From Rubrobacteraceae bacterium (lineage in GTDB: Bacteria > Actinomycetota > Rubrobacteria > Rubrobacterales > Rubrobacteraceae): 13,144 nt of DNA. Location of the stretch: assembly GCA_013698525.1 (NCBI GenBank), contig JACCSM010000351.1, forward strand, positions 1-13,144, written 5' to 3'. Both the position numbers and the translations under genes were made by a program. Shown in pieces: positions 7,035 to 13,144 of the stretch (positions within the stretch are counted from its first letter, which is position 1; each line of letters begins with the position of its first letter). The notes under the pieces were generated by a model. The model ran no database searches. It was not told where the DNA came from and worked only from the letters and a program-made list of their open reading frames with translations.

Positions 7035-9371
7035 GTGTTCGAGCTTCTCGTCGTCCTCATCGTGGGGCTGCCGCTTTTGGCGGCGCTCGCCAACGGAATC
7101 AACGCGCTCTTCGGCGAGAGGTATTCCTATGTCGTCGTGTACCGGCTGGCGTGCGGCGCGATCCTCCTCTCCTTCCTCGGCGCGTTGTGGGTCTTCGTCG
7201 GGGTCCTTTTGGACCCGGCGCCGCGCGAGGTCGTCGTGTATCGCTGGCTGTTCAGCGGCGACCTCAATGTGGACTTCGCCTTCCTCATAGACTCGCTCTC
7301 CGCCGTCATGATGCTCGTGACCACGGGCATAGGGTTCTTGATCGCCGTTTTCTCCGTAAACTACATGCACAACGAGCGAGGCTTCTCGCGCTTCTTCACG
7401 GTGACGCCTTTGTTCGTGTTCGCGATGCTCGTTTTGGTGATGGCGAACAACTATGTGCTTCTCTTCCTCGGGTGGGAGAGCGTGGGGGTTTGCTCGTACT
7501 TGCTCATAAGCTATTACTACGAGCGGCCCGCTTCGGCGAAGGCCGGGACAAAGGCATTCGTGATGAACCGCATCGGGGACGCGGGGTTTTTGATCGGGAT
7601 CTTCCTGATCGTCGCCACCTTCCAGACGACGGACTTTTCAGGGGTTTTCTCCCAGGCCGAATCGGCGGACACCGCCACCCTCACCGCCATCGGGCTGTGT
7701 CTTTTGGTGGGGGCGGTCGGGAAGTCCGCGCAGTTGCCGCTCACGACGTGGCTGGCGCGGGCAATGGAGGGGCCGACTCCGTCGAGCGCGCTCATCCACG
7801 CCGCGACGATGGTGACGGCGGGCGTGTACATGATCGCCCGCAGCCACGTGATCTACGACCTCGCCCCGAACGCTTTGCTCGCGGTCGCGATAGTCGGGGC
7901 GGCGACGGCCTTGTTCGGCGCGATGGTCGGCCTCGTTCAGACGGACATAAAGAGCATTCTGGCTTATTCGACGACATCGCAGCTCGGCCTCATGTTCCTC
8001 GCGTGCGGCCTCGGGGCTTATCCGGTGGCGATCTTCCACCTCGTGGCGCACGCTTTCTTCAAGACGCTCCTTTTCCTTACTGCGCCTTCGATATTGCATC
8101 ATCTTCATGGCGGGGCGGACGCGCGGAAGGTGGGCGCGGTCAAACAGAGCGTCCCGGTCGTGTACCAGTTGTTCCTGGTTGGCGCGGTGGGGCTTATGGC
8201 GCTCCCCTTCGTCTCGGTGTGGTGGCAGAGCGAAGCCCTCGGCGCCTTCTCGGGCGGTCTGTACATCCTCCTCGCCGTCGGAGTGATAGCGGTGTTCGCC
8301 GCCGCGTTCGCCACGGGCCGGATGGTCCAAGAGTCGTTCTTCGAAGACGTGCACGGCGGACACGGAAACCACCGAGGTTCGCCATGGAAGTTCGTGAAGC
8401 CGCTCGTGATTCTGGCCGCGGTCGCGGGGGTCGGGGTGGTCGTCGGAATACTGCCGGGCGGACTCGACGGCACGTGGTTTCAGGAGTTTCTGGCCCCGGT
8501 CGTTTCCGCGCAACCGGGGGTGCCGGGCGGGAGTATTCCGCTCGCCGCGACTTTGCTCGGGCTTTTGATCCTCCTCCTCGTTGTCGGTTGGTTCGCGCCG
8601 CTTTACCTCGACCGTTTCAGGCCGGAGCGTCCGGGGCTTCTCTTTTTCAAGACGCGGGGGATTTACAATCTCGCTTTGAACCGTTTCTGGCTGGATGAGA
8701 TATACGAGGCGGCCTTCGTCCGGACGAGCAAGAAGCTGGGACGCTTCCTCGAACGGGTGGACACGGCGTTCATTGACCGGGCGACGGGTGTCGAGGCTCC
8801 GGCGGGAAGGGTTCAGACGGCGAGGGAGACGTGGGAGGAGCAACGCCTCATCAGCCAGGCTGTGGAGCCGACCTCGACGTGGGATGAGGAAGAAAAGAAG
8901 GAGAAGGCCGCTCTCGGCGGCGCGGCGGGCGTCCTCGGGGCTTTGACTCGGGCGGGCGGCGGCGCCTCGGACTGGATCGAGAGGGAAGGCGTCAGCCGCG
9001 CGCCGGGCATCCTCGGCGCGTTGACGAGGGTGGGCGGCGGAGCCTCCGATTTCGTGGAGAGGGGCATCCGCCGGGCGCCGGGCTTGCTCGGCTGGCTGAC
9101 CGGGCTGAGCGGGAACATCTCGAACTCCATAGAGAGGAGCATAGACCGCGTGCCGGACATGCTCGAGCGGATGACCGAGGGCGTGGTGTCCCTCTCGGCG
9201 TGGGTTGAGAAGGCCACGTTCACCGGGGTGCATGTGAGCATGCCGCAGGCGAGCGGCGCCCTCGGACGCGCCATGACGAAGACCGAAGAAGTCATCGGGC
9301 GCCCGGTGGTCATCGGGGGGATCATCATAGTTTCACTCTCCGCCATATTGATAAGGGCGCTATGGTTCTGA
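7035..9371 (+). CDS. NuoL/DabB-like membrane subunit with repeat-extended C-terminal region
   Basis: This is a 778-residue polytopic subunit of the NuoL/ND5 type, against about 600 for NuoL; it is the likely DabB equivalent, adjacent to dabA. Conserved channel residues: E148 (LFLGWESVGVCSY), D182 (NRIGDAGF), K230 (GAVGKSAQLPLTTWL), H255 (SALIHAATMVTAGVY), K306 (DIKSILAYSTTSQLG), K343 (HAFFKTLLFL). The TM12 motif normally reading GFWSKDEIL is here VWWQSEALG (395-403), so the key lysine is replaced by Ser399. FWLDEIYEAAFV (551-562) marks the end of the NuoL core. Between it and the last membrane helix (755-778, VVIGGIIIVSLSAIL...) lie about 190 residues, including four tandem 25-26-residue repeats (632-732); E. 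coli NuoL has only about 50 there. It starts with GTG and overlaps the next gene by 10 bases. Proton conduction is likely, but the altered TM12 may change the pathway. Confidence 0.9.
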   Translation: MFELLVVLIVGLPLLAALANGINALFGERYSYVVVYRLACGAILLSFLGALWVFVGVLLDPAPREVVVYRWLFSGDLNVDFAFLIDSLSAVMMLVTTGIGFLIAVFSVNYMHNERGFSRFFTVTPLFVFAMLVLVMANNYVLLFLGWESVGVCSYLLISYYYERPASAKAGTKAFVMNRIGDAGFLIGIFLIVATFQTTDFSGVFSQAESADTATLTAIGLCLLVGAVGKSAQLPLTTWLARAMEGPTPSSALIHAATMVTAGVYMIARSHVIYDLAPNALLAVAIVGAATALFGAMVGLVQTDIKSILAYSTTSQLGLMFLACGLGAYPVAIFHLVAHAFFKTLLFLTAPSILHHLHGGADARKVGAVKQSVPVVYQLFLVGAVGLMALPFVSVWWQSEALGAFSGGLYILLAVGVIAVFAAAFATGRMVQESFFEDVHGGHGNHRGSPWKFVKPLVILAAVAGVGVVVGILPGGLDGTWFQEFLAPVVSAQPGVPGGSIPLAATLLGLLILLLVVGWFAPLYLDRFRPERPGLLFFKTRGIYNLALNRFWLDEIYEAAFVRTSKKLGRFLERVDTAFIDRATGVEAPAGRVQTARETWEEQRLISQAVEPTSTWDEEEKKEKAALGGAAGVLGALTRAGGGASDWIEREGVSRAPGILGALTRVGGGASDFVERGIRRAPGLLGWLTGLSGNISNSIERSIDRVPDMLERMTEGVVSLSAWVEKATFTGVHVSMPQASGALGRAMTKTEEVIGRPVVIGGIIIVSLSAILIRALWF
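8928..9230 (+). repeat. Four tandem 25-26-residue repeats coded within the NuoL-like gene
   Basis: The units begin at 8928, 9006, 9081 and 9156 (residues 632, 658, 683, 708). They read GVLGALTRAGGGASDWIERE..., GILGALTRVGGGASDFVERG..., GLLGWLTGLSGNISNSIERS... and DMLERMTEGVVSLSAWVEKA.... The first two are close copies, also in DNA; the third and fourth are more diverged. The shared pattern is a hydrophobic xxLxxLT helix start, a Gly/Ser-rich middle, then an aromatic or Ile followed by Glu-Arg/Lys and often a Pro at the unit end. They sit where complex I NuoL has its lateral helix HL. Confidence 0.85.
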
Positions 9372-11146
9372 GCGAGATAACGGCCATGGAGCAGATCGGG
9401 TTCCCGATACTGAGCGTTTTGCTTTTCCTTCCGGTGGCTTTCACCGTGGCGTTGGCTTTCGTAAAGAACGAACGCCTCGCGTACCGGGTCGGGCTGGCTG
9501 GGGCGACGCTCACGCTCATCCTCGCGGCCTTCCTCGCGTACAGTTTTAGGATCGGCACCGCCGACATGCAGTTTGTGGAGCGGCTCGGGCCTCTTCCGGG
9601 CGTCGGGGTCGGCTATTATCTTGGCGTGGACGGGGTGAGCATCCTCTTCATCCCGGTGACGGCGCTTCTCGCTTTGCTCGTCGTCCTTTACGCCGAGTAC
9701 TCCATTCAGGCGGACGCCCGGCATTATTTGATGGCGACGCTCGGGCTGGAGGCGACCATGATCGGTGCCTTCGTCTCCCTCGACCTCGTGATGTTCTGGC
9801 TTTTCTTCGTCCTCGAACTCATTCCGGCGTATTTCCTCATCACTCGATGGGGGACCGGAGAGCGGAGGCGGGAGGCCGCTCTCTCGTACATCTATTTCAT
9901 GCTCACGGGGGGCGCCCTCATGCTCACGGGGATGGTCCTCCTCGCGATCAATTACAGCATGGTCGCGGGGCCGGCTCTCTCTTTCGATTTCGCCGCGCTC
10001 CTGGAAGTCCCGGTGCCGGAGAGTTTGCAGACGATCATCTTCTTCCTTTTGTTCATCGGGTTCGCGGTGAAGGCTCCTTTGTTCCCGTTGCACACGTGGA
10101 TGCCGAAGGTATTGGAAGAGGGGCCGGTGGTGGGGATGAGTGTTTTCCTCGTGGGGATCAAGCTCGGCGCTTACGGGATGCTCCGGTTCATTATTCCACT
10201 TTTGCCGGAGGCGGCGCGGGAGTGGTTGTGGCTCATGGCGGCGCTCGGGGCGGTGAGCATCGTGTATGGAGCCTTGATCGCGCTGATACAGACGAACCTT
10301 CGTCGGCTTCTCGCGTTTGCGAGCGTGAGCCACATGGGGGTCGTGGTTTTGAGCATATTCACGTTGAACATATACGGCCTCGAAGGCGGACTTTTGCAAA
10401 TGATCAACTTCGGAGTCGCCGGGGCCGGGTTGTTCTTCGTGGCGGGGTTCATAAACACGCGCGTGGGGCCGCCGGAACTCTCGTCGCTCGGCGGCGTGTC
10501 GCTGTACGCTCCGTGGCTGACCGTCGCCTTCCTCGTCATCGCGCTGGCGACCGTCGGGCTCCCCGGAACGGGCGGATTCAACGGGGAACACCTCGTCCTC
10601 ATCGGCGCGTTCGAGGTTCATTGGGCATTGTCCATAGTCGCCGGTTCCGCCACCTTCCTCACCGCCGCCTATTTCCTGTGGTACTTCCAGCGGGCCTTCC
10701 TTGGCGACGCCAACGAGCGAATCGCAAACAAAATGAAGGATCTCCGGCTTCGGGAGATGGTCATCGCGCTCGCCCTCGGGGGTATGATCTTCTGGATCGG
10801 CCTCGCCACCACCCCGTTCGTCGAGAGGATGCGTCCGTCGCTGGAAGCCCTGGAGAGTCGCGTGCAACAAGGATCTCTCGCAGCCGGCCAGCCGGACGAT
10901 TCGCTTGGATCGCTTCGCTCCCCGGAAGCCGGGAGGCGCGTCGCTCCGCGCTCCGCTCCGCGACGCCTCGGGGGCCGGGAGCCGGAAAAAACGAAGAATC
11001 GAGACGTCCGCCGTCGAAGTCTCCATAGCGGTTGGCGAGAGTCCGTCGAGCGGGAAGGCGAGGGTATCGAAGGAAAGGAAGCCGGGAACACCCCGATTCC
11101 CTACTCCCTACTCCCTACTCACTACCATAAAGGAGGTGGGTCGTGA
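9362..11146 (+). CDS. Divergent NuoM-like subunit, copy A, with extended C-terminal tail
   Basis: This is a 594-residue membrane protein of the proton-antiporter family; the recognisable NuoM portion ends near residue 510. It keeps E152 (FVLELIPAYFLI), K237 (GFAVKAPLFPLHTWMP), K267 (GIKLGAYGML), H324 (SVSHMGVVVL) and E409 (GTGGFNGEHLVL). The TM11 histidine of canonical NuoM is F350 (MINFGVAGAGLFF), and the HVEAPTPVSM stretch is replaced by KVLEEGPVVGMSV. It is a clear tandem paralogue of the next gene: both start M(V/I)L.EI.A.EQIGFPILS, which also supports the start at 9362. RBS-like AAGGG is at 9353-9357 and it overlaps the NuoL-like gene by 10 bases. The last ~75 residues (Arg-rich, then PIPYSLLPTHYHKGGGS) do not look like membrane-protein sequence and appear derived from inserted repeat DNA. 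Its likely role is an additional proton channel of the DabA complex; a complex I variant is possible. Confidence 0.88.
   Translation: MVLSEITAMEQIGFPILSVLLFLPVAFTVALAFVKNERLAYRVGLAGATLTLILAAFLAYSFRIGTADMQFVERLGPLPGVGVGYYLGVDGVSILFIPVTALLALLVVLYAEYSIQADARHYLMATLGLEATMIGAFVSLDLVMFWLFFVLELIPAYFLITRWGTGERRREAALSYIYFMLTGGALMLTGMVLLAINYSMVAGPALSFDFAALLEVPVPESLQTIIFFLLFIGFAVKAPLFPLHTWMPKVLEEGPVVGMSVFLVGIKLGAYGMLRFIIPLLPEAAREWLWLMAALGAVSIVYGALIALIQTNLRRLLAFASVSHMGVVVLSIFTLNIYGLEGGLLQMINFGVAGAGLFFVAGFINTRVGPPELSSLGGVSLYAPWLTVAFLVIALATVGLPGTGGFNGEHLVLIGAFEVHWALSIVAGSATFLTAAYFLWYFQRAFLGDANERIANKMKDLRLREMVIALALGGMIFWIGLATTPFVERMRPSLEALESRVQQGSLAAGQPDDSLGSLRSPEAGRRVAPRSAPRRLGGREPEKTKNRDVRRRSLHSGWRESVEREGEGIEGKEAGNTPIPYSLLPTHYHKGGGS
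10921..10979. repeat. G+C-rich imperfect palindrome (REP-like) inside the 3' end of NuoM-like copy A
   Basis: GCGTCGC (10938-10944) pairs with GCGACGC (10960-10966). Flanking GAG/CTC pairs lie beyond a 2-base bulge, and an outer CCCGG (10921-10925) pairs with CCGGG (10975-10979). The loop is 15 bases. The 11-base sequence GGAAGCCGGGA appears at 10924-10934 and again at 11077-11087. There is no T-run after it, so it does not look like a terminator. A small mobile palindromic element is the best guess. Confidence 0.55.
11097..11124 (+). repeat. Heptanucleotide tandem repeat (CTCCCTA-type, four units)
   Basis: The units TTCCCTA, CTCCCTA, CTCCCTA and CTCACTA lie end to end just before the RBS of the next gene. 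Such heptamer arrays are typical of intergenic DNA in some bacteria, as with the short tandem repeats of cyanobacteria. Here the array is read in frame as PYSLLPTHY at the end of NuoM-like copy A. Confidence 0.75.
11130..11138 (+). promoter_or_regulatory. Near-perfect ribosome binding site setting a GTG start
   Basis: AAGGAGGTG is complementary to the 16S 3' end over its full length. Its AGGAGG core (11131-11136) is 6 bases before GTG at 11143, which overlaps the previous stop as GTGA. It supports the GTG start of the second divergent NuoM-like gene. Confidence 0.8.
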
Positions 11147-12699
11147 TCCTCGAAGAAATCCTCGCCATCGAGCAGATCGGATTCCCCATACTAAGCACGC
11201 TCATACTCCTCCCCGTTTTGTGCGCGGTCATTTTGGCTTTCATCAGGGACGATGGGCTGGCTCGCAAGGTGGCGCTCGGGGGCACGTCGCTGACGCTCGT
11301 CGTCGCGCTCGTGATGGTCTTTAGTTTTGTTCCCGGAACGTCGGACATCCAGTTCGCGGAGCGGGCGGAGTGGATGCCGAACCTCGGGGTCGGATATCAC
11401 GTGGGGGTGGATGGGATCAGCGTCCTATTTATTCCGCTTACCGCTTTCCTCACCGTGCTTGTGATGCTTCTTTCGTGGAGTACGGTGAGATTTCTCACGA
11501 GGGGGTATTTGATCGCTTTGCTCGGCCTCGAAGCGGCGACCATCGGGGTCTTCGCTTCTCTCGACCTCCTTTTGTTCTTCGTGTTCTGGGAGCTTATGCT
11601 CGTGCCGAGCTATTTCCTTTTGAAGATGTGGGGTACGGGGCCGCGTCGGCAGTACGCCGGGACTAAGTACGTCATGTATATGCTTGTGGGATCCGCGCCG
11701 TTGCTCGTCGGGATCGTAGTTCTCGGTGTGAACCATTTCAACGCGACGGGGGAGTATTCCTTCGATTTTCTCGCGCTTCTGGAAACCCCCGCGTCGTCGG
11801 GGCTTCAGACTTTGATCTTCTTCCTCCTCGCCTTCGGGTTCGCGGTGAAGGGGCCGCTCTTCCCGTTCCACACGTGGATGTCCTCGGTGTTCTCGGAGGG
11901 GCCGGTGGGGATGAGCGTGATGCTCATCGGGTTGAAGATGGGGATTTACGGTTTCATCCGCTTCGCCATCCCGCTCGCGCCCGAGGCGGCGAGCCAATGG
12001 TTCTGGCTCATAGCCGTCCTCGGTCTTATCGCGATAATTTACGGAGCCTTGATCGCACTCGTCCAACCGAACCTTCGCCGACTTCTCGCCTTTTCGAGCG
12101 TGAGCCACGTGGGACTCGCCACGCTGGGGATGTTCACTTTGAGTACGCAAGGTTTCCAGGGCGGCCTCCTCATGCTTGTGAACATGGGCATCGCAAGCGC
12201 CGGACTTTTCTTTTTGGCGGGCTTCCTTTATGCGCGGACCGGGTCGTGGGAACTCTCGTCCTTCGGGGGGGCGGCGCGGACCATGCCGCTCCTCGCCGTG
12301 TTCTTCTTCATCGTCGGACTGGCGAGCATCGGGACGCCCGGAACGAGCGGGTTCCCGGCGGAGTTCCTTATCTTCCTCGGAGCCTTCCGCGTGCATTGGG
12401 CACTGGCCGTCGTCGCTGTGATCGGGATAATTTTGAGCGCGGGGTATTTCTTCGTTTACTATGAGCGGGCGTTCTTCGGCCCGGTCACCCGCGAGTCGGT
12501 GCGGGAGGCTCGGGATCTCCGCCCTCGGGAGACCGTCATCGCGGCGGCTCTCGTCGTGGTGATTTTCTGCATCGGCCTCTTCCCCGCTCCCCTTTTGAAC
12601 ATAACGGGCGGCTCGACGGAGGCTCTGGCGGAGAGGATCGAACAAGGGCCAGCCGGACAGCTCGCACAGGACGAAGTTCAGGTGGCGGAGCGTGAATAA
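11143..12699 (+). CDS. Divergent NuoM-like subunit, copy B
   Basis: This is a 518-residue polytopic proton-antiporter-family protein, paralogous to copy A over its whole length. It retains E150 (FFVFWELMLVPSYFLL), K236 (GFAVKGPLFPFHTWM), K265 (LIGLKMGIYGFIR), H322 (SVSHVGLATLG) and E407 (GTSGFPAEFLIFLG). As in copy A, the TM11 histidine is lost (VNMGIASAGLFF, M348) and the loop before TM8 reads SSVFSEGPVGMSV, so both belong to one divergent NuoM subtype distinct from the canonical copy at 1678. The C-terminus ends in a short charged tail (EQGPAGQLAQDEVQVAERE). Copy A shares the equivalent QQG position and then runs on about 90 residues further. The start is GTG with a strong RBS and a 4-base overlap with copy A. 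A proton-channel role in the DabA-associated complex is inferred. Confidence 0.92.
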   Translation: MILEEILAIEQIGFPILSTLILLPVLCAVILAFIRDDGLARKVALGGTSLTLVVALVMVFSFVPGTSDIQFAERAEWMPNLGVGYHVGVDGISVLFIPLTAFLTVLVMLLSWSTVRFLTRGYLIALLGLEAATIGVFASLDLLLFFVFWELMLVPSYFLLKMWGTGPRRQYAGTKYVMYMLVGSAPLLVGIVVLGVNHFNATGEYSFDFLALLETPASSGLQTLIFFLLAFGFAVKGPLFPFHTWMSSVFSEGPVGMSVMLIGLKMGIYGFIRFAIPLAPEAASQWFWLIAVLGLIAIIYGALIALVQPNLRRLLAFSSVSHVGLATLGMFTLSTQGFQGGLLMLVNMGIASAGLFFLAGFLYARTGSWELSSFGGAARTMPLLAVFFFIVGLASIGTPGTSGFPAEFLIFLGAFRVHWALAVVAVIGIILSAGYFFVYYERAFFGPVTRESVREARDLRPRETVIAAALVVVIFCIGLFPAPLLNITGGSTEALAERIEQGPAGQLAQDEVQVAERE

Positions 12700-12713
12700 A
12701 GGAAGGGTGGGAG

Positions 12714-13144
12714 ATGGAGATTAATTCGATCACGCCTTTCCTGGCGATGGCGGTGCCGTTGGCGGGGGTCGCGCTCATATACGCGGCCCGGAACAACCCG
12801 AACGTCCGGGAGGGATGCTCGCTGGGGGCGGCGTCGCTCCAGTTCCTCGTCGTCCTCACGATGGTTCCGGCGATACTCGGCGGGAACACCCTCCACTTCA
12901 CCCTCTTCCCGTTCTTGCCGCAGGTTTCGATCGCGTTCCGGGTGGACGCGCTCGGGATTTTGCTCGCCCTCGTCGCTTCGTTCTTGTGGATACTCACGGT
13001 CGTTTATTCCATCGGGTACATGCGCGCCCTCGGGGAGCATGACCAGACGAGGTTTTACGCTTGCTTCGCCGTCACCCTCGCGGCCACGATGGGGATCGCC
13101 TTCTCCGCAAACCTCCTCACTTTGTATGTCTTCTATGAAATCCT
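12714..13144 (+). CDS. MrpD/NuoN-like antiporter subunit (partial, 3' end outside window)
   Basis: The frame opens with ATG at 12714, 14 bases after the previous stop, behind GGAAGGG (12701-12707). It stays open to the right edge, with 143 codons visible. The translation begins MEINSITPFLAMAVPLAGV, followed by a hydrophobic segment, then FRVDALGILLALVASFLW, VVYSIGYMRALGEHDQTRFY, GIAFSANLLTLYVFYEI. The VDALG, YSIGYMR...QTRFYACFA and SANLLTLYVFYE pattern is characteristic of Mrp subunit D and related membrane-hydrogenase/antiporter subunits, and differs from the three NuoM-like proteins here. The Glu in VFYEI is the conserved TM5 glutamate. It would be the fifth antiporter-type subunit of the cluster. 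NuoN or a second NuoL-like subunit are alternatives that the missing part would settle. Confidence 0.8.
   Translation, partial: MEINSITPFLAMAVPLAGVALIYAARNNPNVREGCSLGAASLQFLVVLTMVPAILGGNTLHFTLFPFLPQVSIAFRVDALGILLALVASFLWILTVVYSIGYMRALGEHDQTRFYACFAVTLAATMGIAFSANLLTLYVFYEI

Noticed and set aside
10921..10990. Rho-independent terminator at the hairpin
   Set aside because: The hairpin lies inside an open frame, is followed by an A-run rather than a T-run on the + strand, and on the minus strand the T-run would precede the stem.
8813..11026. Minus-strand open frame (737 codons) opposite the NuoL- and NuoM-like genes
   Set aside because: Same shadow pattern: charged low-complexity product, no RBS-linked start, and full overlap with well-supported membrane-protein genes.
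11097..11124. Short CRISPR-like array
   Set aside because: The units are only 7 bases and contiguous, with no spacers, and no cas gene is present.
1678..13144. Reading the cluster as an ordinary respiratory complex I (nuo) operon
   Set aside because: No NuoA-K order, no NuoH and no Fe-S or NADH-binding subunits are present. Three NuoM-like copies and a DabA between them do not fit a standard nuo operon, though a variant complex I encoded partly outside the window cannot be excluded.

Overview
The window is one gene-dense stretch of G+C-rich bacterial DNA. Eight genes, all on the + strand, are packed end to end with gaps of 1-27 bases or short overlaps. I see no tRNA, rRNA, CRISPR array, transposase or terminator. 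Ile ATA and Arg AGG codons are common despite the high G+C, which fits lineages such as Nitrospirota, Nitrospinota or other deep-branching groups better than a typical gammaproteobacterium. I cannot name the organism. The gene content points to an autotroph, plausibly a chemolithoautotroph, that takes up inorganic carbon.

Layout: (1) 2-1231, the C-terminal part of a SulP-family anion (probably bicarbonate) transporter with its STAS domain, cut by the left edge; (2) 1252-1650, a small two-CBS-domain protein; (3) 1678-3156, a canonical NuoM-like proton-channel subunit; (4) 3167-7033, a very long DabA (DUF2309/UPF0753) with an intact Cys/Asp...His/Cys zinc site; (5) 7035-9371, a NuoL/DabB-like subunit whose C-terminal region is enlarged by four tandem 25-26-residue repeats; (6) 9362-11146 and (7) 11143-12699, two tandem paralogous, divergent NuoM-like subunits; (8) 12714 to the right edge, the start of an MrpD/NuoN-like antiporter subunit.

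How it may work: DabA-DabB pairs (DAC, also MpsAB) are known energy-coupled inorganic-carbon uptake systems. DabA is a beta-carbonic-anhydrase-like zinc protein and DabB is a NuoL-like membrane subunit. Here a DabA is embedded among at least five antiporter-type membrane subunits (three NuoM-like, one NuoL-like, one MrpD-like), with no peripheral-arm complex I subunit (NuoC-G, I) or NuoH in view. A reasonable inference is an expanded, multi-channel DabA complex. In it, the NuoL-like protein's elongated lateral region would brace the additional channel subunits, and the SulP transporter and CBS protein would provide a second, possibly nucleotide-regulated, bicarbonate route. That assembly is not shown by the sequence.

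The most notable features are the multi-subunit composition, the repeats in the NuoL-like protein, loss of its TM12 lysine, loss of the TM11 histidine in both divergent NuoM copies, and a hairpin/heptamer-repeat insertion that appears to have extended the 3' end of the first of them.
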